In this document: positions 7,941-12,614 of the stretch, one piece after another
Layout: every line of letters starts with the position of its first letter
Position numbering within the stretch: the stretch's first letter is position 1
Assembly: GCA_900642245.1 (NCBI GenBank)
Contig: CAAAJI010000446.1
Span: 1-12,614, forward strand
Direction: 5' to 3'
Origin: Fragilaria radians
Lineage: Eukaryota; Bacillariophyta; Fragilariophyceae; Fragilariales; Fragilariaceae
DNA length: 12,614 bases
The notes under the pieces: model-generated
Database searches by the model: none
The model's input: the letters and a program-made list of their open reading frames with translations, nothing else
What the model was told of the DNA's origin: nothing
Made by a program: the position numbers and the translations under genes

Positions 7941-9707
7941 GCGTTGCTCACTTCGATTAAAAACAGGTGCGGAAAATTGTAACACGTAAATGGAAAATTA
8001 TAATGATCCAGTTTTCTTAAATGCGAAGTCAACCAAAATTCTTGTACCAAAAAATGGATTCTCATCTTTTTCCAACAGAAAATACGATAGTACGAGAATG
8101 ACGTTTGTGGCCGGGAAGAATAGTTCAGTTGCAGTCAGCTTCAATAAGGTTACTTTTCCCTAAAACGGCTACGCATGTCCTTATTTCAACTTCAATGTGT
8201 ATGCGGTTTTTCAATGACAGTCACGATCCTTCACTTGTCGAAATCTAAACCTAACTTTTCGACCCTTGCCCTCTGATGAAGCGTATCACCCGGATGTTTC
8301 GACTTACGTTTCTCTTGTTACTTTTGATTCACTTTTCAGACAGTACTAAATTGAAATAGCTGCATTTTAAGCAACCGAAGTTATGCAAGATTCCTAGCTC
8401 AAAAAGAATCGTACCTCATTGAAAAAGATCTTTTCAGCGCTATAACAATGTTATCGTACCTTCTGGAATCAGTTGACATCACTTTCACTCACAACATTCC
8501 CAAGAAATTAGAGTAAGCCTTAAAGGGAAGTGATGAATTCACAAAGAGATATTTTGACTAATTCTTTGATCTATTTGTTGATCTGCCATTATCAATATCA
8601 AAATAAAAGCTAATGCTCTTTCAATTGACTTTCTGTTAGATTTATTACTTATATTTCAATTAACTTGAAAGTCTTTTATTTTCCCAGTAATGGGCCAAAG
8701 CTTGCTATGTTACGAAGATTAACAATAGGCATGTATCAGAATCAGCAGCGCTATTGGTAGCAAGTTATCTGTTCCAAAGATATAGAACGTGTTATAACTA
8801 AGTGATATCACATAACAATCGAAAGTTAAGACTCATAGGTCTACCGCTCACTTGTTATGATTTTGTCAACTTCAGCAGTATTTGTCACTTTTCACGATAT
8901 CGCTGCTGTATTTTCTTGCAGTTTGCTTTAATATCTTTGTCAAGATTAGATAGCAAATTTCAATTATGGTTGTAAAGTTAAGAATCCTCGGAACTAGGGT
9001 TGTGCCATGAAACTTGATGCTTTGTCCCTTCAACAGAGATGTGGTTACAATATAGTTTATAGAGTTCAGCTCCCATAGCTTGTCCGTTTGCCGATGTATT
9101 TCTTCGCAATTATTCGGTCAGAAGACGTTTCCTTGACCATTTGGAAGAGCACATTTTCTTCCTTGAACCTATGATACTTCAAATTAATACTGAAATATCG
9201 GTCTGACCTGAGTTTTGGTCACTCTGACTCCGCTTGTTTCATTGGACTCAGGGTGCCTCAATCACTTCATATATGAACTAAATGTTTCATTTCAACATGC
9301 TGTAAGCTCGGCAAACATACATAGGCTACCATAAATTATGTTTCAATCCATACTACACCATACAACTCATGAGGAGAATAAGCTTTACTCAGAACTTTTT
9401 ATCAAGGGACATTCGTATAACAAATCTATTATTGATTATGTGGTAGGACTGAAACCAAAAATTTAGGATGATGCACTGATGCCTGCTGAAACTCTAATGC
9501 TAGGGTTAGACCTTCAAGTAGAAAAATGAATGAACGGCAATTACAGTTGTAATGACAAGTTTTTTTTCCGATTACCCTTTCTTGGGATATTGCAATGCAA
9601 TGTTCAGTGAAGGGTTGTAGCATACAACAAGGATTCATAAATGATGCATGTTCCATCCAATGTATTCTCAGTAAATTTGGGGTGATCCCTCAACAAGCAG
9701 TTTCATC

Positions 9708-9713
9708 ACGTGA
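9708..9713. promoter_or_regulatory. G-box CACGTG upstream of the oxygenase gene
   Basis: The palindrome CACGTG is the classic core for bHLH and some bZIP factors and sits about 300 bp upstream of the oxygenase ATG. CACGTG also occurs inside the GARP coding region (near 4351), so its presence is not selective. It is a plausible but unproven promoter element. Confidence 0.25.
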
Positions 9714-9923
9714 CTTTTTTCCTCTCTTTCTTTTGGCAGGAACATGACATAAGAGCAGAGTCAATACCATTGCTTTATTTTCTTTTCGTCTTCGTCGTCA
9801 TCATCTTGAAGAGGATATTCAAGGAAATATCATTGTCAGAGGCACGTTGTCTTCATTGTAATTTATCTCTTCGTTCCTGTCAATTCATAGTCCTGTCCTT
9901 GCCAAGGAAAAAAAACGAAGGTA

Positions 9924-9943
9924 TATCAGATATTTTTCTGATA
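9924..9943. repeat. Perfect 7-bp hairpin TATCAGA-N6-TCTGATA
   Basis: The arms TATCAGA (9924-9930) and TCTGATA (9937-9943) flank the loop TATTTT. It lies about 70 bp upstream of the oxygenase start codon, probably in the 5' UTR or core promoter. It could affect initiation or bind a dimeric factor, or it could be chance in AT-rich DNA. Confidence 0.3.
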
Positions 9944-10011
9944 GGTGGATAAAAATAGCAAGTGCAACAATAATTTTTGGTAGTATCTGAAGCTTACCTC
10001 CAGAACAAAAT

Positions 10012-11451
10012 ATGTATACACTATACGATTTTTTGAGTAAAACGACGAGATTCACATTTCCAGGATTGATGGACAAAAAGCAGATGAAGAGTGTTAGAAA
10101 CGATGAGGATGAGGATGATGATGATGATGATGATGAGGATGAGGATGATTGTGAGGATGAGGATGATTGTGATGATGATAAAGTTGAAACCAAAAATTCG
10201 TGGTGGTTGGAAAATACAGCAATATTTGGCGATTCTCCTTGGGCTTTAGGAATATCCGTATTCATGCTACTAATTTCATTTTGGATTGCCACGTATTGCA
10301 ATCCTGACATTCGTTTTCAATTGATAGATCGACGGAAGCTTATTTATAACGATGAAATGAAAGAGGCAAAGATCTATGATATCACAGGGGGGAAACGATC
10401 TGATGACTGGATATCACAGAAAATGTTAAGTGACTACCAAAGAGATGGTGTCATCGCGATTCGAGGACTTTTGAACTCCTCTCTTTTAGATCAATTGGAT
10501 CTTTCCAGTCAAGAATTTGTGGATCAAAAGATCAAATCAAAGGCACGAGTCAAGGGATCTCAATTCTTTCAGGTGGAAATGAATGTAGCATTTTCAAATC
10601 CGGCGTTTCTAAATGTTGCCTTATTCTCCAATATTCCTTCTGTTGCCTCACAATTACTAAAACTTCCCTCCTCCAACTCTACCACACTACGAATGTTACG
10701 TGATATTTTTCTTGTCAAGGATGATGATCAATTTATATGTGGTTGGCATACAGATGATACAGGATTTTGGCCTGCCACAGCAGACTCACCTGGAATCAAT
10801 GCATGGATTGCACTCGATGATATGCCTATCCATGGAGGTGGTGGCTTTGCTCTGGCAGTCGGATCGCACAGGGCACCCTGGCGTTTCGAGGCTCATCAAA
10901 CTACCGGGTCGACGCTAACGTTACCCAAACACGGATTTCGTGATGTGGCAGACATGTTCGCCAATCGAACAGGATCTGGAACATGCAACATTAAAACATC
11001 GGCTCCTCACATACACCAAAGGATGGAAGCATCCAAACGAATTTATCAAGTACAAAAGGGAGATGTTATTTTCCATGATCGTTGGTTATTCCATAGGACC
11101 GAACCCTTCCATATGCAGTATGACAAGGCAAACAACAACCAACATTCGACTCGGCTGTATCGACGTTATTCCATACGATACGGTCCGGGTACGTCTCAAA
11201 TTCCACCAGGATATGGATTGGAACTGTCTGTATTGTCGAATCCCGAAAACGCTGGACGGACTGCAGATGATATAAGTAGGATTGATGGACCATGGTATCC
11301 ACAGTGTTGGCCATCGATCGATGGACGTGAAATGGAACAATTATCACTATTGGTTAATGAAAAAATTCCTGCTGCCGAAATACTTCGAAACGATAGACGA
11401 AAGGAGATGAAACCTTATTTGATGAAAAGAACCAAGGCTTCACCGGCATGA
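10012..11451 (+). CDS. Membrane-anchored PhyH-like 2-oxoglutarate/Fe(II) dioxygenase, 479 aa
   Basis: Residues 130-390 resemble the phytanoyl-CoA dioxygenase (PhyH) family, which hydroxylates a substrate with Fe(II), O2 and 2-oxoglutarate. The metal ligands are visible as H246 and D248 in GWHTDDTG (244-251) and the distal H361 in HDRWLFHRTEPF (355-366). An Arg in RLYRRYSIRY (381-390) should bind the 2-oxoglutarate carboxylate. HGGGGFALAVGSHR (274-287) is the usual turn and strand between them. A DYQRDGVIAIRGLL segment (141-154) is the typical family opening. Ahead of this come an almost wholly acidic run (31-56), aromatic KNSWWLEN, and one membrane segment at about 77-95. No PTS1-like C-terminus is seen (it ends ASPA), so a peroxisomal phytanoyl-CoA role is not supported and the substrate is unknown. 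An in-frame TGA at 9988-9990 precedes the first ATG. ATG codons for M20 and M25 are alternative starts. Confidence 0.9.
   Translation: MYTLYDFLSKTTRFTFPGLMDKKQMKSVRNDEDEDDDDDDDEDEDDCEDEDDCDDDKVETKNSWWLENTAIFGDSPWALGISVFMLLISFWIATYCNPDIRFQLIDRRKLIYNDEMKEAKIYDITGGKRSDDWISQKMLSDYQRDGVIAIRGLLNSSLLDQLDLSSQEFVDQKIKSKARVKGSQFFQVEMNVAFSNPAFLNVALFSNIPSVASQLLKLPSSNSTTLRMLRDIFLVKDDDQFICGWHTDDTGFWPATADSPGINAWIALDDMPIHGGGGFALAVGSHRAPWRFEAHQTTGSTLTLPKHGFRDVADMFANRTGSGTCNIKTSAPHIHQRMEASKRIYQVQKGDVIFHDRWLFHRTEPFHMQYDKANNNQHSTRLYRRYSIRYGPGTSQIPPGYGLELSVLSNPENAGRTADDISRIDGPWYPQCWPSIDGREMEQLSLLVNEKIPAAEILRNDRRKEMKPYLMKRTKASPA
10102..10179 (+). repeat. GAT/GAG trinucleotide repeat encoding an acidic run
   Basis: Imperfect GAT and GAG triplets encode residues 31-56 of the oxygenase, where 24 of 26 residues are Asp or Glu. 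The two exceptions are C47 and C53, each from TGT in the repeated unit GAGGATGATTGT. The all-triplet structure keeps the frame and is likely to vary in length between strains. On the opposite strand it would read as poly-Ser, which is a shadow and not a gene. Confidence 0.85.
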
Positions 11452-11818
11452 GAGTGATCTACTTCTTCGAATTTTGGAATATGAAGAGGCATTGCAGCTG
11501 AGTTCATTGATAAGTTATTGATTCAAAGGGGGATTCAGTCATGAAATAAATTGTGCTACAAAACTACAATGCACAAAGGAACAATATTCAATGGTCAAAC
11601 TAAGAAGAAAACGAAAGCATCTCTCTTTAGGTTGCAAAGTTGCTAGTGACTGACAACACAGCTAAAGTTGAGTCGGATGAGGAACAATTGGATTAGTGGA
11701 ATAAATTCCCTAAAAATATTCGCATCAAATCATTAAGGAAACCACCATTAAGAGAGATAGATAATTACGTAAATAATCATATCCACAAATTATGGTAGAA
11801 CTAATCTAGATTCCATAT
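11452..11818. other. Convergent 3' intergenic region
   Basis: This 367-bp spacer lies between the stops of the oxygenase gene (plus) and the Hrq1-like gene (minus), so it should hold both 3' UTRs. No reading frame of interest is present. Two AATAAA motifs lie on the plus strand. No TTTATT (the minus-strand equivalent) is evident near the Hrq1-like stop. Confidence 0.55.
11545..11550 (+). terminator. Possible polyadenylation signal AATAAA of the oxygenase gene
   Basis: A canonical AATAAA hexamer lies 94 bases after the TGA stop, a reasonable 3' UTR distance. A second one is at 11700-11705. The hexamer is common in AT-rich DNA, and polyadenylation signals in stramenopiles are loosely defined. 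Confidence 0.3.
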
Positions 11819-12614
11819 TTAATCCACTTCAACTTGTCGAGGCGGCCGAAGTCCACCATCTGGATTCACCGGCCAGAGTGCTCTTCCCATAACAACGTTA
11901 CGTTCCTTAGTGGGCGCCACTTCCTTGGCATTTCGAAGTGCCCTCCTCCGTTTGGCGTCACTATTCTTCCCCGATGCAGAAGGTGGCGATGGCAATGATG
12001 AAGATGATGGAGCTACTTTTTTGCGATTGATACGCTTGGGGCTATCAATCGCAGTATTCGGGGAGGAGGAGGAGGAAGAAATTTCAAGGGTTGCAACATT
12101 TTTGCGATAGAGATCCGTGCACTGAATTCGTTTCAGCAGTCGTTTGCCAATATGTATGGCAGCTCTACGACTCAAATCGAGATTGAATTTCAGACATTGT
12201 CCAAAATGTAGACATGAGGGACAACCGCCATCAAAGTTGGAACAAGAATTGCACTCTGCACAAGTTTCCATCAGGTCAATGGCAGTTTCCAACAATCCAT
12301 CCGGTAGGAACAAATGCCGGAATAACTGTGCCGAGTTTCCAGACCCACCAGCCCGCATGTCAAATATGACGATTCGAGTGCAGTCATAAACACTATGATC
12401 ACAGTTTAAATCGGATGCGCAACAAGGAACAAAGAGTGGAGCAACTGCCAAAATAGCATGGCTGAGTGCATGCACCCCTTCGTTGTAGTCCTTAACTACC
12501 TCTCGAAGGACACTTGCTTCCGTGTCAAGCCAAAATCCAAATGTCTCAAATTCCATGGATGGGAGACTGAATTCAGACCTCGAAATTTCAGCCCTAGTGA
12601 TAGGAGAGAGTTTC
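11819..12614 (-). CDS. HRQ1: C-terminal part of an Hrq1-type RecQ4-like helicase (DUF1998/MrfA-like zinc domain), 5' end outside window
   Basis: The minus-strand frame is open from the right edge (12614) to the TAA at 11819, giving 264 residues of the C-terminus. No stop occurs between the edge and the ATG at 12556, so that ATG is internal and the gene extends beyond the window. EGVHALSHAILAVAPLF (45-61 of the visible part), then IFDMRAGGSGNSAQLF (83-98), then a cysteine cluster at C118, C121, C124, C131, C134 and C140 around GGCPSC (129-134), match the DUF1998 domain of Hrq1 and MrfA. In those proteins Cys residues here bind a structural zinc. Hrq1 is a 3'-5' DNA helicase linked to interstrand cross-link repair and telomere maintenance. 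The helicase motor lies outside the window. After residue 165 comes a Ser/Pro-rich basic tail with KRINRKK (193-199) and KRRRALRNAK (221-230), likely nuclear localisation signals. Confidence 0.85.
   Translation of the reverse strand, partial: KLSPITRAEISRSEFSLPSMEFETFGFWLDTEASVLREVVKDYNEGVHALSHAILAVAPLFVPCCASDLNCDHSVYDCTRIVIFDMRAGGSGNSAQLFRHLFLPDGLLETAIDLMETCAECNSCSNFDGGCPSCLHFGQCLKFNLDLSRRAAIHIGKRLLKRIQCTDLYRKNVATLEISSSSSSPNTAIDSPKRINRKKVAPSSSSLPSPPSASGKNSDAKRRRALRNAKEVAPTKERNVVMGRALWPVNPDGGLRPPRQVEVD

Larger units (their letters stand above)
7941..10011. other. 2.07 kb divergent intergenic region
   Basis: This region separates the start codons of the DUF6824 gene (minus) and the oxygenase gene (plus), so it should hold both promoters. 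From 7941 to about 9428 I found no frame worth reporting. A 75-codon ATG-led frame at 9429-9656 (minus) has no recognisable domain. Notable short sites are TGACGT at 8099-8104, about 160 bp upstream of the DUF6824 start, CACGTG at 9708-9713, and a hairpin at 9924-9943. An imperfect inverted repeat, GACTTTC (8627-8633) with GAAAGTC (8667-8673), lies mid-region. There is no tRNA, no terminal inverted repeat pair and no sign of a transposase. Confidence 0.55.

Noticed and set aside
7941..7985. Fifteen-residue N-terminal extension of the DUF6824 protein from a GTG
   Set aside because: GTG is not a normal eukaryotic start, and the first in-frame ATG at 7940 sits right before the conserved domain.
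9429..9656. 75-codon minus-strand ORF
   Set aside because: ATG-led but without recognisable motif, neighbour logic or coding-like composition. Likely chance.
2109..9950. Repeated 13-mer CTGATAGGTGGAT near 2109 and 9939
   Set aside because: One copy is inside AAA coding sequence, and a single shared 13-mer is expected by chance in a window of this length.
9885..10310. Minus-strand frame with a long poly-Ser run
   Set aside because: It is the antisense of the acidic triplet repeat in the oxygenase.
10700..11347. Plus and minus frames inside the oxygenase gene
   Set aside because: Shadows in other frames of a clearly coding gene with catalytic motifs.
10012..11451. Peroxisomal phytanoyl-CoA hydroxylase linked in function to a PEX1-like AAA protein in the same window
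   Set aside because: The genes are 8 kb apart, the oxygenase has a membrane anchor and no PTS1-like end, and the AAA subfamily is unsettled. The pairing is probably coincidence.
1..12614. tRNA, rRNA, CRISPR or transposon
   Set aside because: No T-loop-like GTTCGA box in a plausible tRNA context, no rRNA-like sequence, no spaced direct repeats, no transposase or reverse transcriptase motif, and no terminal repeats were found by eye.

Overview
The window looks like a piece of a protist nuclear genome, most likely a diatom or a close stramenopile relative. The best evidence is the protein at 7185-7940. Its N-terminus has the NDVLCGRG...H.GN..FR layout of the DUF6824 family, which is greatly expanded in diatoms. 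Other eukaryotic signs are a GARP/Myb transcription factor ending its DNA-binding domain in VKSHLQKYR, the C-terminal part of an Hrq1-type helicase, and long AT-rich spacers with no operon-like packing. All five confident genes read as single uninterrupted exons within the window. ATG is taken as the only start codon.

Layout from left to right. (1) 1-2210, minus strand: a tandem AAA+ ATPase that runs off the left edge. Its first ATG is at 2210 and 736 residues are visible. (2) 2211-3381: AT-rich spacer. (3) 3382-5163, minus: a 593-residue GARP-type transcription factor with a likely SUMO-interacting motif near its C-terminus. (4) 5164-7184: about 2 kb with no confident gene. It holds one doubtful small reading frame (6052-6387, minus), a small hairpin and several bZIP-type hexamers. 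(5) 7185-7940, minus: a 251-residue DUF6824 protein. (6) 7941-10011: a 2.07 kb divergent intergenic region. (7) 10012-11451, plus: a membrane-anchored phytanoyl-CoA-dioxygenase-like 2OG-Fe(II) oxygenase with an almost wholly acidic N-terminal run. (8) 11452-11818: convergent 3' spacer with AATAAA motifs. (9) 11819-12614, minus: the C-terminal end of an Hrq1/RecQ4-like DEAH/DEAD-type helicase that runs off the right edge.

The genes do not form an evident pathway. Functions are mixed: AAA remodelling, two putative regulators, one membrane oxygenase and one DNA-repair helicase. The layout looks like ordinary gene-sparse chromosome. The most unusual points are the AAA ATPase, whose second domain keeps Walker A and the arginine fingers but has lost the Walker B glutamate, the sensor-1 asparagine and the pore-loop aromatic, and the membrane-anchored acidic oxygenase. 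I found no mobile element, CRISPR array, tRNA or rRNA, and no clear multi-gene system.
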